A stretch of 64,000 nucleotides of DNA from DASWLF01 sp963768765 (GTDB lineage: Bacteria; Desulfobacterota; Desulfobaccia; Desulfobaccales; 0-14-0-80-60-11): the NCBI GenBank assembly GCA_963768765.1, contig CAVYJK010000024.1, positions 62,001-126,000 of the forward strand, in the 5' to 3' direction. The notes below the pieces were generated by a model. That model ran no database searches. It was not told where the DNA came from and saw only the letters and a program-made list of their open reading frames with translations. This document shows positions 25,308-34,173 of this stretch, one piece after another (the first letter of the stretch is position 1; each line of letters starts with the position of its first letter). Both the position numbers and the translations under genes were made by a program.

Positions 25308-25686
25308 GTGCCTGCAAACACCCCAACCGCCAAAGGGACTGCCCGATTCAGCAAAGCGGACCGGATGCGCCGGCGCGCCGACTTTCTCCGGGCGCAGGCC
25401 CAGGGCCGGCGGCTGCACACGCGCCACTTCGGGGTTATGGTGGCGCCCGGGCCCGCCGGCAGCCCCGCGCCTGGGGCTGGCGGTGACCCGGCGCCTGGGC
25501 AAGGCGGTGCGGCGCAACCGGGTGAAACGCTTGCTGCGGGAATTTTTTCGCCGCCACAAAAATCAGCTGCCCCCCGGGGACCTGGTGATCATGGCCAAAA
25601 AGGGGGCCGCGGAGTTGACCTTACGCCAGGTGGAGGAAGAGTTGGGCCCCTTGCTGCTCCGCCGGGAGAAAGACACCACCAGATGA
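25308..25686 (+). CDS. rnpA: Ribonuclease P protein component, frame broken
   Basis: RnpA is the protein subunit of RNase P, which matures tRNA 5' ends. The first frame from GTG 25308 gives ARFSKADRMRRRADFLRAQA and GRRLHTRHFGVMVAPG. After about 25460 the protein continues one base out of frame with PRLGLAVTRRLGKAVRRNRV and KRLLREFFRRHKNQLPPGD, which contains the RNA-binding RNR signature. The whole would be about 125 residues, normal for the family. Because the gene is essential, one base error near 25460 is more likely than a real mutation. GTG 25308 lacks a good ribosome-binding site, so the start is approximate. Confidence 0.88.
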
Positions 25687-25749
25687 CTAGTACCTGGTTG
25701 GGAAGATCAGGTAAGTAATTACGGAATCCTCAAAGAAAGGAATTCAGCT

Positions 25750-25836
25750 AAAGTCCCCCTTTGGAAAAGGGGGATTTAGGGGGATTTCAAGCGGTTATAA
25801 AAATCCCCCCTAACCCCCCTTTAGAAAAGGGGGGAA
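25750..25836. repeat. CCCCCTTT-type palindromic repeat inside the rpmH-yidC cluster
   Basis: AGTCCCCCTTTGGAAAAGGG and its complementary continuation form nested hairpins, with AAATCCCCCCTAACCCCCCT on the other arm. Related copies are at 34089-34125, 43183-43218, 43329-43412 and 62228-62313. It sits in the 181-nt gap between rnpA and yidD, genes that are usually contiguous. Confidence 0.75.
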
Positions 25837-25867
25837 CAAAAACGGCTTCCAAATATTTCACGAACTT

Positions 25868-26086
25868 ATGCAACTAATTACTAAAATGGGCCTCTTGCTG
25901 ATCAGGGCTTACCAGTTGCTGGCCTCGCCCCTGATCCCCAGCTGCTGCCGTTTCGCTCCCAGCTGTTCCCACTATGCCGCCGAAGCCCTGGCGCGTTACG
26001 GCTTCTGGAAGGGCTCGTGGTTGAGCCTCCGGCGCCTGGGCCGCTGCCATCCCTTCAACCCCGGGGGCTGGGACCCGGTGCCCTGA
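25868..26086 (+). CDS. yidD: Membrane protein insertion efficiency factor YidD
   Basis: This 72-residue amphipathic membrane-associated protein assists YidC. The conserved signature LIRAYQLLASPLIPSCCRFA followed by PSCSHYAAEALARYG, with three conserved Cys, is complete, as is the end GRCHPFNPGGWDPVP. It is followed after 10 nt by yidC. ATG at 25868 or 25886 could initiate; neither has a strong ribosome-binding site. Confidence 0.95.
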   Translation: MQLITKMGLLLIRAYQLLASPLIPSCCRFAPSCSHYAAEALARYGFWKGSWLSLRRLGRCHPFNPGGWDPVP

Positions 26087-26096
26087 GGAGTTTGAC

Positions 26097-27788
26097 ATGG
26101 AAAGACGGGCTTTGATTGCCCTTGCTTTGAGCTTTTTGGTATTTTTGGCCTTCATCTATTTTGGGCAGACGTTCCAGAAACGCCAGGCCCCCGAGGCCCC
26201 GGCGCCCGTCACCACGGCCAAGCCGGCGGCTCCAGCCCCGGCCCCGGCCCCGGTGGCCCCGGCGGCGCGCCCGGCCCCGGGTCCGCCCCCGGCGGCGCCG
26301 GCCCGGCCGGCCAAAGATATCGTGGTGGAGACCCCGCTCTTCAAGGCCGTGTTCACCGAGCTGGGGGGGTGCCTCAAAAGCTTCCAGTTGAAAAAGTACC
26401 TGGAGAGCATGCCCTTCAAGCCCATCTCCAACTTCAAGCTGGGTCCCGTGTCCTTTGAGCTGGAGCGCTACCAGGCCCCCCAGCAGGCCGGGGCCCGGCC
26501 CAAGGAGCTGGTGCGGGCCGGGAGAAATCAGGAACTCCCCCTGGGCCTGGCCTGGGAAGGCAAGAATCTGGACGTGCCGGCCACCCTGCTCTGCCAAGCC
26601 TCCCGGCCGGGGCTCAACCTCAAGGCCGGCGAGAAGGGCACCTTGAAATTCACCTGCACCAGTCCCCAGGGGGTGGCTTTCACCAAGACCTTCAGTTTCA
26701 ACAGCGATTCCTACAGCTTTGACCTGGCAGTGACCCTGGCGAACCACACCGGCCAGCCCCTGGAAGGGCAGCTTTCCCTGGAGCTCAGCGAGAACTATGC
26801 CGATGTAGAGGCCTCCCGCTTCCATTTTCTGGGGTTCAACGGCTCCGTCAACCACCACTGGGATGACATCAAGAGCGGCAGCCTGAAAGAACCCAAGACC
26901 TTCACCGGCAAGGTGGACTGGGCCGGCCTGGACGAAGGCTACTTTTTGACCGCCATCGTGCCCGCGGTCCCCAAGGCCGTGGTCACCTTGCAGGAGAGAC
27001 TTCCCGGCCCCATGGTGGCCGCGGTGAAGACCCCGGTGGAGGCCCTGCCGCCGGGTCAGGAAACCCAGGCGACCTACCTCCTCTATTTCGGGCCCAAAGA
27101 CCTGAACTACCTCAAACCCCTGGGGTTGGACGGGGCGGTGAACTTCGGCTGGTTCGATTTCCTGGGCAAACCCCTGCTGCACGTTTTGAAATTTTTTGAG
27201 CGTTATGCCTTTAACTACGGCTGGGCCATTATCATCCTGACCTTCCTCATTCGCATAGTCTTCTTCTACCCCAACCACAAAAGCTACAAGTCCATGAAGG
27301 ACATGCAGAAGCTGCAGCCCAAGGTGGCCAAGATCCGGGAGAAATACAAGGACGACAAGGAGGCCATGAACAAGGAACTCATGGCCCTGTACCGCACTTT
27401 CAAGGTCAACCCCATGGCCGGCTGCCTGCCCATGCTGCTGCAACTGCCGGTGTTCATCGCCCTCTACAACGTGCTGGGCTACGCCATCGAAATGCGCCAC
27501 GCCTCCTTTATTCCAACGCTGCCCTTCACCGACATCGTCTGGCTCGCCGATCTGTCTGCCAAGGATCCGCTCCTCGTCACCCCCCTGGTCATGGGGGCCA
27601 CCATGTTCCTCCAGCAGAGAATGACCCCATCACCCGGAGATCCTACCCAGGCCAAGATGATGATGTTTTTGCCCCTGGTTTTTACTTTCCTATTTTTGAA
27701 TTTTGCCTCCGGCCTGGTGATCTACTGGTTGGTCAACAACGTTCTTTCCATCATTCAGCAGCACTACACCAACAAGTACCTTACCTAG
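26097..27788 (+). CDS. yidC: Membrane protein insertase YidC
   Basis: This 563-residue Gram-negative type insertase inserts membrane proteins with or without Sec. It has an N-terminal membrane anchor (about 4-22), an Ala/Pro-rich linker (about 33-75), the large periplasmic beta-sandwich domain (about 78-340) and the conserved insertase core with five membrane segments starting at NYGWAIIILTFLIRIVFF. The core carries the hydrophilic-groove Arg and MKDMQKLQPKVAKIREKYKDD, a cytoplasmic coiled coil. The periplasmic domain marks a didermic host. Confidence 0.97.
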   Translation: MERRALIALALSFLVFLAFIYFGQTFQKRQAPEAPAPVTTAKPAAPAPAPAPVAPAARPAPGPPPAAPARPAKDIVVETPLFKAVFTELGGCLKSFQLKKYLESMPFKPISNFKLGPVSFELERYQAPQQAGARPKELVRAGRNQELPLGLAWEGKNLDVPATLLCQASRPGLNLKAGEKGTLKFTCTSPQGVAFTKTFSFNSDSYSFDLAVTLANHTGQPLEGQLSLELSENYADVEASRFHFLGFNGSVNHHWDDIKSGSLKEPKTFTGKVDWAGLDEGYFLTAIVPAVPKAVVTLQERLPGPMVAAVKTPVEALPPGQETQATYLLYFGPKDLNYLKPLGLDGAVNFGWFDFLGKPLLHVLKFFERYAFNYGWAIIILTFLIRIVFFYPNHKSYKSMKDMQKLQPKVAKIREKYKDDKEAMNKELMALYRTFKVNPMAGCLPMLLQLPVFIALYNVLGYAIEMRHASFIPTLPFTDIVWLADLSAKDPLLVTPLVMGATMFLQQRMTPSPGDPTQAKMMMFLPLVFTFLFLNFASGLVIYWLVNNVLSIIQQHYTNKYLT

Positions 27789-27809
27789 GTTTTTTCAGGG
27801 GATGTATGG

Positions 27810-28484
27810 ATGGAGTTTCAGGAGTTTGAAGGAAAAAGCACCGAAGAAGCCATCGAGATAGCCTGTGAACATTTCCAGGTATCGCCGGAGCAGCTGGAGA
27901 TCGAGATCGTCTCCGTAGGCTCCCCCGGCCTGTTCGGGCTGGGGAGCCGCAAAGCCAGGATCCGGGCCGCCCTGCGGGGCGAGAGCCAGGAGGACCTGCT
28001 GCCTCTGGCCCAGGAGATGCTGCAGCAACTCCTGGAGAAGATGCAAGAGTCCGCCGGGGTCACCGCCGAGCAGGAGGACGACCGGATAACCCTGCGCATC
28101 GAAACCGAGGACGCGGGTCTCCTCATCGGCAAACAGGGCCAAACCCTGGATGCGTTGCAATATCTGCTCACCAAGATGCTGGCCAAGCAGGGCCGCCGGA
28201 AGGTCAGGGTCGCCATCGACGTGGAAGCCTACCGGGCCCGCCACAACGAGGCCCTGGCCCACATGGCCCGGAAGTACGGCGAAAAGGTCAAGCGCAGCGG
28301 CAAGGCCGTCATCCTGAACCCGATGAACCCTTACGACCGCCGCATCGTGCACCTGGCCTTGCAGGGCGACAAGGACCTGAAGACCATGAGCCGAGGGGAA
28401 GGCCTCTATAAGAAGGTGGTCATCTCGCCCGCCAAGAAGAAGGAAGGGCAGGAGGATGCCTCCGGGCCGCGCGAATCAACCTGA
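27810..28484 (+). CDS. jag: Jag/KhpB family RNA-binding protein
   Basis: This 224-residue protein has the Jag_N domain (EFEGKSTEEAIEIACEHF, about 4-50), a KH-II domain with the GLLIGKQGQTLDALQYLL loop (about 103-120) and an R3H domain (NPMNPYDRRIVHLALQGDK, about 170-200). It binds RNA and is coupled genetically to yidC in many bacteria. The end overlaps the start of mnmE by 29 nt. Confidence 0.94.
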   Translation: MEFQEFEGKSTEEAIEIACEHFQVSPEQLEIEIVSVGSPGLFGLGSRKARIRAALRGESQEDLLPLAQEMLQQLLEKMQESAGVTAEQEDDRITLRIETEDAGLLIGKQGQTLDALQYLLTKMLAKQGRRKVRVAIDVEAYRARHNEALAHMARKYGEKVKRSGKAVILNPMNPYDRRIVHLALQGDKDLKTMSRGEGLYKKVVISPAKKKEGQEDASGPREST

Positions 28485-29847
28485 CCCGGCCGACACCATC
28501 GCGGCCATTTCCACTCCCCTGGGCGAAGGGGGCATCGGCATTGTCCGGCTCTCCGGCCCCGAAGCCATCCATATCGCCCGCCGGATCTTTCGCCCGCATC
28601 GGAACCGCGGCGGCATGCAGTCCCACCGGCTTTATTTAGGACACATCGTCGACCCCGACGGCGGGGTCATCGACGAGGTGCTCCTCTCCTTCATGCAATC
28701 CCCTCACACCTACACCCGGGAAGACGTGGTGGAGATCAATTGCCACTCCGGCTACGGGGTGCTGCGGCAGATCCTGGATCTGGCCCTGTCCCAGGGGGCG
28801 CGTCTGGCCCGGCCCGGGGAGTTCACTCTCAGGGGCTTTCTTTCCGGCAGGGTGGACCTGACCCAGGCGGAGGCCGTCCTGGAGTTGATCCAGGCCCGCA
28901 CCGACGCCGGGCTGAAGGTGGCGGCGGGGCACCTCCAAGGCGGCCTGGGCCGCGGCATCCGGGAAGCCCGGGAGGCCCTGCTGGACCTCCTGGCCCGGGT
29001 GGAGGCGGCTCTGGACTTTCCGGAAGAGGCGGCGGAACTGGCCCCCCCATCCCTGGCGACGGGATTGGCGGCCCAGAGGCAGTTCCTGGCGGAGCTGGCC
29101 GGCACCTACCGGGAAGGACGCCTGCTGCGGGAGGGGCTCCAGGTGGTCATCGCCGGGCGGCCCAACGTGGGCAAATCCAGCCTGCTGAACCGCCTGCTGG
29201 ACCTGGACCGGGCCATCGTCACCGAGATTCCCGGCACCACCCGGGACGTCATCGAGGAGGCCATCAACCTGGACGGGGTAATGGTGCGGCTTTCCGATAC
29301 CGCGGGGCTGGGCCCGGCCCGGGACCGGCTGGAAGCCCTGGGGATCGAGCGCACCCGGGACCGGCTGGCCCAGGCGGACCTGGTGCTTTACCTGGTGGAC
29401 GGCAGCCTGCCCCTTACCGCGGCGGATCGGGAAGCCCTGGCGGAGCTGGCGGGAACCCCGGGGCTATTGGTAATCAACAAGATGGATTTGCCCGCGGCCC
29501 TGTGGGAGACGGATTTGGCCGCGGCCACGGCCTTTCCGGTCGTCAAGATCTCGGCCCTCACCGGCCAGGGCATCCGGGAGCTGAAGCAGGCCGTGGCGGA
29601 CCTGGCCCTGGGCGGGGGCCTGCACGCGGCGGGCGAAATCGTCACCCAGGCCCGCCACCACCGGCACCTGCAGAACTGCCTGGTTTGCCTCCGGCAGGCT
29701 GAGGAATTATTGGGGCCGGCTCCGGCCTGGGAACTGGTGGCCCTGGAACTGAAAGAGGCCATCCGGGAGTTGGGGGAAATCACCGGCCAGGAGGTGGGGG
29801 AAGACGTCCTGGACCGCATCTTCTCCCAGTTCTGCCTGGGGAAATAA
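28456..29847 (+). CDS. mnmE: tRNA modification GTPase MnmE
   Basis: This 463-residue GTPase, with MnmG, installs the cmnm5/nm5 group on wobble U34. The tetrahydrofolate-binding N-domain starts TIAAISTPLGEGGIGIVRLS. The G domain has GRPNVGKSSLLNRLL (about residue 233), TTRDVIEE, DTAGL and NKMD. The C-terminus ends FCLGK, the variant of the catalytic CIGK tail. It overlaps jag by 29 nt and is followed by rsmG after 42 nt. No mnmG is visible in the window. Confidence 0.96.
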   Translation: MPPGRANQPDPADTIAAISTPLGEGGIGIVRLSGPEAIHIARRIFRPHRNRGGMQSHRLYLGHIVDPDGGVIDEVLLSFMQSPHTYTREDVVEINCHSGYGVLRQILDLALSQGARLARPGEFTLRGFLSGRVDLTQAEAVLELIQARTDAGLKVAAGHLQGGLGRGIREAREALLDLLARVEAALDFPEEAAELAPPSLATGLAAQRQFLAELAGTYREGRLLREGLQVVIAGRPNVGKSSLLNRLLDLDRAIVTEIPGTTRDVIEEAINLDGVMVRLSDTAGLGPARDRLEALGIERTRDRLAQADLVLYLVDGSLPLTAADREALAELAGTPGLLVINKMDLPAALWETDLAAATAFPVVKISALTGQGIRELKQAVADLALGGGLHAAGEIVTQARHHRHLQNCLVCLRQAEELLGPAPAWELVALELKEAIRELGEITGQEVGEDVLDRIFSQFCLGK

Positions 29848-29889
29848 GCTGAGAGCCCTTCAGCAAGTTGAACAAGGTTTCCCGTCACT

Positions 29890-30570
29890 ATGGCCCTGCA
29901 ACCCCCCTTAGATCTGCTTAAAGACGGCGCCACCACCCTGGGACTGGAGCTGGACCCGGGGGTCTTGGAGCAATTTGGCTTCTATCTCACCGAACTAAAG
30001 CGCTGGAACGCCCGGATCAATCTCACCGCCCTCCGGACCGACCGGGACATCGTCGTCAAGCATTTTCTGGATTCGCTGGCGGTCCTGCGGTTTTTGGGAG
30101 ACGCTCCGTCGCTGGCGGACCTGGGCAGCGGCGCCGGGTTTCCGGGGCTGGCGCTGAAGCTGGCCCGGCCCGGGTTGGCCCTCACCCTGGTGGAGGCCCG
30201 GGAGAAAAAGACGGCCTTCCTCGAGTACCTGGTGTCCTGTCTTCATCTCACCGGCGTGGAGGTGGTGCGGGCCCATCTCACCCCGGCCCTGGCCCGGAGA
30301 TGGGGGCCCCGGTTCGCCGCGGTGGTCTCCCGGGCCGCCTTCCCTCTGGCCCGCTTTCTGAAGCTGGCGGCCCCGCTGCTGCTGCCGGAGGGGCTGGCCG
30401 CGGCCCTCAAGGGGCCGGGGCTGACGGCCGCGGAACTGGCAGCGGCTGGAAAGTTGATGGAACTGCTTGATTTGGGGCCCCTTGAGGCGCGAGAATATAC
30501 CTTACCGATAACCGGGGAGGCCCGCCTCCTGGTCATGGCCCGGCGGTCCGGAGTGGCCTCTCCTAATTAA
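29890..30570 (+). CDS. rsmG: 16S rRNA (guanine527-N7)-methyltransferase RsmG
   Basis: This 226-residue SAM-dependent methyltransferase acts on 16S rRNA G527. Motifs: LKRWNARINLTALRTDRDIV, KHFLDSLA, LADLGSGAGFPGLALKLARP (about 78-97), TLVEAREKKTAFLEYL and VVSRAAFPLARFL. It closes the rpmH-to-rsmG cluster; parA/parB, which often follow, are not here, and a restriction gene follows instead. Confidence 0.95.
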   Translation: MALQPPLDLLKDGATTLGLELDPGVLEQFGFYLTELKRWNARINLTALRTDRDIVVKHFLDSLAVLRFLGDAPSLADLGSGAGFPGLALKLARPGLALTLVEAREKKTAFLEYLVSCLHLTGVEVVRAHLTPALARRWGPRFAAVVSRAAFPLARFLKLAAPLLLPEGLAAALKGPGLTAAELAAAGKLMELLDLGPLEAREYTLPITGEARLLVMARRSGVASPN

Positions 30571-30820
30571 TGTGTGATTCAAAACCAGGGGTTTTTACCC
30601 CCCTTTTTAAGGCGATTATATACTTGAAAAACCCAAAGAAAACCTGCCGCAGCCGTTCCGGGCGCCCTGGGGATGCGCCCTTCCTTAACGGCCACCCGCA
30701 GGGTTCTTCCCTGATAAAAGTTATTTTAAGTTATTATATCAGGTGCACAAGTAGTGTCGGATTAAGAAGAATCTTGATACCCTGAACCCCATGATTGGCA
30801 ATTAATTATGAGAGGGAAAA

Positions 30821-31420
30821 ATGAACAAACTTGTTAAGAAGATAAATAAACTCGCTAAAGAATTTAGTGAAGCTGAAGCAAAAGGTATCGCCTATGACGA
30901 CCCAGAGGGGGATACTGAAAGACTTTACATAGAGCCTCTTTTTGATATTTTGGGCTGGAATATGAGGTCTCGTGAAGTAGAAACGCAACGAGAGGCTGGA
31001 CGTTCTGGCAAAAGAACGGATTATTCTTTTTTTATCGGTCGTTATCCTCGATTCATTGCAGAGGCAAAAGCAAGTAGTGTCTCATTGGATGGTTTCTATA
31101 CGGAAAAAGGCAAACGAATTCCCTTCCCGAAAAAAACTCTTGAATACGCGTGGAATACCAATGTTACTTGTGGGGTCTTAATAAATTTCAAGGAAATTCG
31201 CGTCTATAACGCTACTGCAAAGGTTAGCGATCCAGGTAAGGCATACCTATTCCCCCCGATTAAAATTACAGAATTTGAAAAGCGCATAGAAGATCTCCTG
31301 TTTCTGTCAAAGACTATATTGCGAAAGGATTACTCGAAGATAGAATTCGGCAGCAAAACATTGAACAACAACTGCCCATACGGACATCCATTGATAAGGC
31401 GATACTTAACAGCCTTGTGA
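30821..31420 (+). CDS. Type IIG-like restriction-modification protein, N-terminal nuclease part
   Basis: This 199-residue open frame forms the PD-(D/E)XK nuclease end of the enzyme whose main part is encoded at 31417-33981. Visible are TERLYIEPLFDILGWNMRS and then RTDYSFFIGRYPRFIAEAK, the Asp and Glu-x-Lys of the catalytic site. After about 31320 the DNA keeps coding in the next frame (GLLEDRIRQQNIEQQLPIRT leading into the methylase ORF), while this frame goes out of register and ends in a stop at 31418. One base near 31320 therefore separates the two parts, and they are probably one gene. It is strongly AT-rich compared with the neighbourhood. Confidence 0.75.
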   Translation: MNKLVKKINKLAKEFSEAEAKGIAYDDPEGDTERLYIEPLFDILGWNMRSREVETQREAGRSGKRTDYSFFIGRYPRFIAEAKASSVSLDGFYTEKGKRIPFPKKTLEYAWNTNVTCGVLINFKEIRVYNATAKVSDPGKAYLFPPIKITEFEKRIEDLLFLSKTILRKDYSKIEFGSKTLNNNCPYGHPLIRRYLTAL

Positions 31421-33981
31421 AATGGAGGAAGGTACTTGTTGCAGACCTGGTAGACCGCTACGGTTCGGGGCTCCCTGCAAACGACCTTATCGAGATAGTT
31501 CAACGCATTATCGATAGAGTTGTTTTTATTCGTGTACTTGAAGATCTAAATCTTGAACCCAGGGATAGCCTTTGGCAAATAGCAACAAACCCCAATGCTT
31601 CGAAATATGGCCAGTTAATTAAGATTTTTCAATACATGGACCGATATTACAATAGTATGTTGTTCAGTGAAAGCCAGGCCGATGGGATTGAAGTCAGCGA
31701 TCATCAAATAGCTAATATTATCAAGGATTCCTATGAATACAGGTTCGATCGAATTCCTTTGGATTTATTCGGGGTTTTCTATGAAAACTACATTGGGCAT
31801 GCTCTAAACGACAAAGGTGAATTTTTTAAAAGTAGCCGAGAAACAAAAGCTAAGGGAATTTATTATACATCCCCCTATGTTGTAGACCTGATTTGCAACT
31901 TAACTTTATCGCAAAAACTCAAAAAGGCTAAGCCGACTAAAAATAAATTTGATTACTTAAAAGTGCTGGATCCATCGTGTGGGTCTGGCTCATTTACCAT
32001 GCGCGCGTTTGACGAAATCCATTCGTGGTATAGGCAGCACTTTGAAATGAAAAACGTTAAGGTGGATTTTGAAGAAAAGAAAAATATTCTACTCCAGAAT
32101 ATATATGGTGTAGATCTGGATAAACAAGCGGTCGAAGTCTCGTCTACGTATCATTTAATTGGTTTACTTAAAGGCGTATCCTCAAAACCTCTATTTTCTC
32201 CAACCATGCTAAAGTCAAAGAAGAAAGCCGTTGTTGACGCCGAAGAATATTTTGAAGAAATGCCGCTGTATCGAGAGATTCATTTGAAGGAAAGGGAAGA
32301 AAAATATAAAGCCATGCACAAACTCGTTGAAGCTGGGGCGTTTCATCTTCCAACGATGATGGGGGAACACTCTACCATACGAATTGGTAATTCTCTTGTT
32401 GCAGGAACTCGGGCTGAAATGAAGAAATTCTTCAAATTAAGCTCCATTTCATCTGTATCCCCGTTTGATTGGTATAAAGAATTCCCGGAGATTCTGAATA
32501 ATTCGGCTGTAGACAAGGGTTTTGATATTATTATCGGAAACCCACCCTATAGAAACATGGACGAAGCGAAGAGCGGTGAAGATAAGGAATTATTTGAAGA
32601 ACTAAAAAACTTCTTTCAACATTACAAGTCGGAAAGATATGAATATATCAATTGGAAATCGTTTTACCGCAGAATGTCAGACATTTATGACTTCTTTTTC
32701 TTTAGAGGAATTACTCTTCTAAAAGATACCGGGGAACTTGGATTCATCACGTCTCGTAGTTATCTTGAAGCACATTATGCAGACAAACTTCGAAAGTTTA
32801 TACTCGATCAATGCAAAATCAAATATATAATTGACTTTGGAAAAATTAAGGTTTTCGACAAGGCGTCTATCACAACAGCCATAACAATACTTGAGCGAGA
32901 AATTGATAATGACAAAAGGAACAACAATGTTATAAGGATTATTAAGGTTCGAAAACCCTTTGCGGGGATCAACTTTCAGGATGGCATCCGTCTACTGGTT
33001 GAGCGGATATCTCGAAATATTGATAACATCAACTTCGCTGATGACCACATAGAGGTGTTCACTGTTCCACAGGCGTCCCTCTCGGCAAAACCGTGGAACC
33101 TTGCTAATACAGCGATTGAGGCGATTTACCAGTCAATAGATTCAGACCATCCCAAACTTAAGGACTTATGTATTTTAGGGCAAGGGATGCAAACTGGCGC
33201 TAATGAAGTTTTTTGTCAGTTTGATAAAACCGGTATTACTAAAGAAGGTTTTGAAAATGCGTATATATATAAGAGAGCAATTAACTCAGACGTTCATGAC
33301 TATCAATTTAGACATAGTGGAAAATATGCTATCTATGTTGAAGATATTCCTGATATCAGCGATGTCCCGCGAAATATAAAGAACTGGTTGATATCAAAAA
33401 AGAAAAAACTGGAAGAAAGGGCTGCATCTATACGTGGGGATTGTCTTTGGTTTAAATACTCTTGGCCACTACATAAAGATTATTATTCTTTACGCAAAAT
33501 TGTATGCCCTTACAGGGCCGATAAAAACAGATTTTACCTGGATGATAGTGCTGAATTAAAAGTATTTACCGATACCACTGTTATTTTTCTTAGGTCTGCG
33601 GAAGAATATCCTCTTTTTGTTGAATTTGATAGGGCGGACAGAGGATTCGACCTTTATTATATTTTAGGGCTGTTAAATTCAATGCTACTTAATTTCAGGT
33701 ACCGAGGTATAGGTAAATTAACAAGCTCAAACCTTTATGAATATTTCGACAATCAAGTTGGAAGGCTGCCAATTAAGATACCGAACTTAAAAGACAAAAA
33801 AGAAAAGCAGTTATACGACATCGTTCGTAGAAATGCAGAAGAAATACAAAAACTTTATAAAAAGATTCAGAAGATGCCAGATACATTTGATAAAAGGCAT
33901 GAAAAAATAGAGGAAATCGATAACCTTCGCAGTGAAATTGACGATAGCGTGAATGTTTTATATGGAGTAACTGGTCTATAA
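31417..33981 (+). CDS. Type IIG-like restriction-modification protein, methyltransferase and specificity part
   Basis: At least 854 residues. The N6-adenine methyltransferase core has KGIYYTSPYVVDLIC, LDPSCGSGSFTMRAFDEI (SAM-binding motif I) and FDIIIGNPPYRNMD (catalytic NPPY). The C-terminal 400 residues resemble TaqI-like target-recognition domains, ending in a coiled-coil region rich in Lys/Glu. With the nuclease end encoded just upstream it would form a single-chain Eco57I-type enzyme that cuts and methylates DNA. Base composition is very AT-rich while flanking genes are GC-rich, so it was acquired horizontally. The recognition sequence cannot be predicted. As written, the frame break would leave a methylase without its nuclease. 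Confidence 0.85.
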   Translation: MKWRKVLVADLVDRYGSGLPANDLIEIVQRIIDRVVFIRVLEDLNLEPRDSLWQIATNPNASKYGQLIKIFQYMDRYYNSMLFSESQADGIEVSDHQIANIIKDSYEYRFDRIPLDLFGVFYENYIGHALNDKGEFFKSSRETKAKGIYYTSPYVVDLICNLTLSQKLKKAKPTKNKFDYLKVLDPSCGSGSFTMRAFDEIHSWYRQHFEMKNVKVDFEEKKNILLQNIYGVDLDKQAVEVSSTYHLIGLLKGVSSKPLFSPTMLKSKKKAVVDAEEYFEEMPLYREIHLKEREEKYKAMHKLVEAGAFHLPTMMGEHSTIRIGNSLVAGTRAEMKKFFKLSSISSVSPFDWYKEFPEILNNSAVDKGFDIIIGNPPYRNMDEAKSGEDKELFEELKNFFQHYKSERYEYINWKSFYRRMSDIYDFFFFRGITLLKDTGELGFITSRSYLEAHYADKLRKFILDQCKIKYIIDFGKIKVFDKASITTAITILEREIDNDKRNNNVIRIIKVRKPFAGINFQDGIRLLVERISRNIDNINFADDHIEVFTVPQASLSAKPWNLANTAIEAIYQSIDSDHPKLKDLCILGQGMQTGANEVFCQFDKTGITKEGFENAYIYKRAINSDVHDYQFRHSGKYAIYVEDIPDISDVPRNIKNWLISKKKKLEERAASIRGDCLWFKYSWPLHKDYYSLRKIVCPYRADKNRFYLDDSAELKVFTDTTVIFLRSAEEYPLFVEFDRADRGFDLYYILGLLNSMLLNFRYRGIGKLTSSNLYEYFDNQVGRLPIKIPNLKDKKEKQLYDIVRRNAEEIQKLYKKIQKMPDTFDKRHEKIEEIDNLRSEIDDSVNVLYGVTGL

Positions 33982-34088
33982 TAATTTAAAAAAACCAATC
34001 GTTATCAAGTAGCGGGGAAAGTCATAGCCTTTAAAAGAAGCAGGCTTATTTTTAACGGGGGGTCAGGTGGGGATTAAAATGACTGCAC

Positions 34089-34125
34089 AATAATCCCCCT
34101 AAATCCCCCTTTAGGAAAGGGGGAC
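34089..34125. repeat. CCCCCTAAATCCCCCTTT-type palindromic repeat
   Basis: A short copy of the CCCCCTTT family marks the boundary between the AT-rich restriction gene and the GC-rich MBOAT gene. The AT-rich 33982-34030 follows the restriction stop codon; no gene is seen in 33982-34173. Confidence 0.65.
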
Positions 34126-34173
34126 TTTAACCTGCTGAAACCAAGGCTTAAGGACTAAGATAAGCGGACCCTT

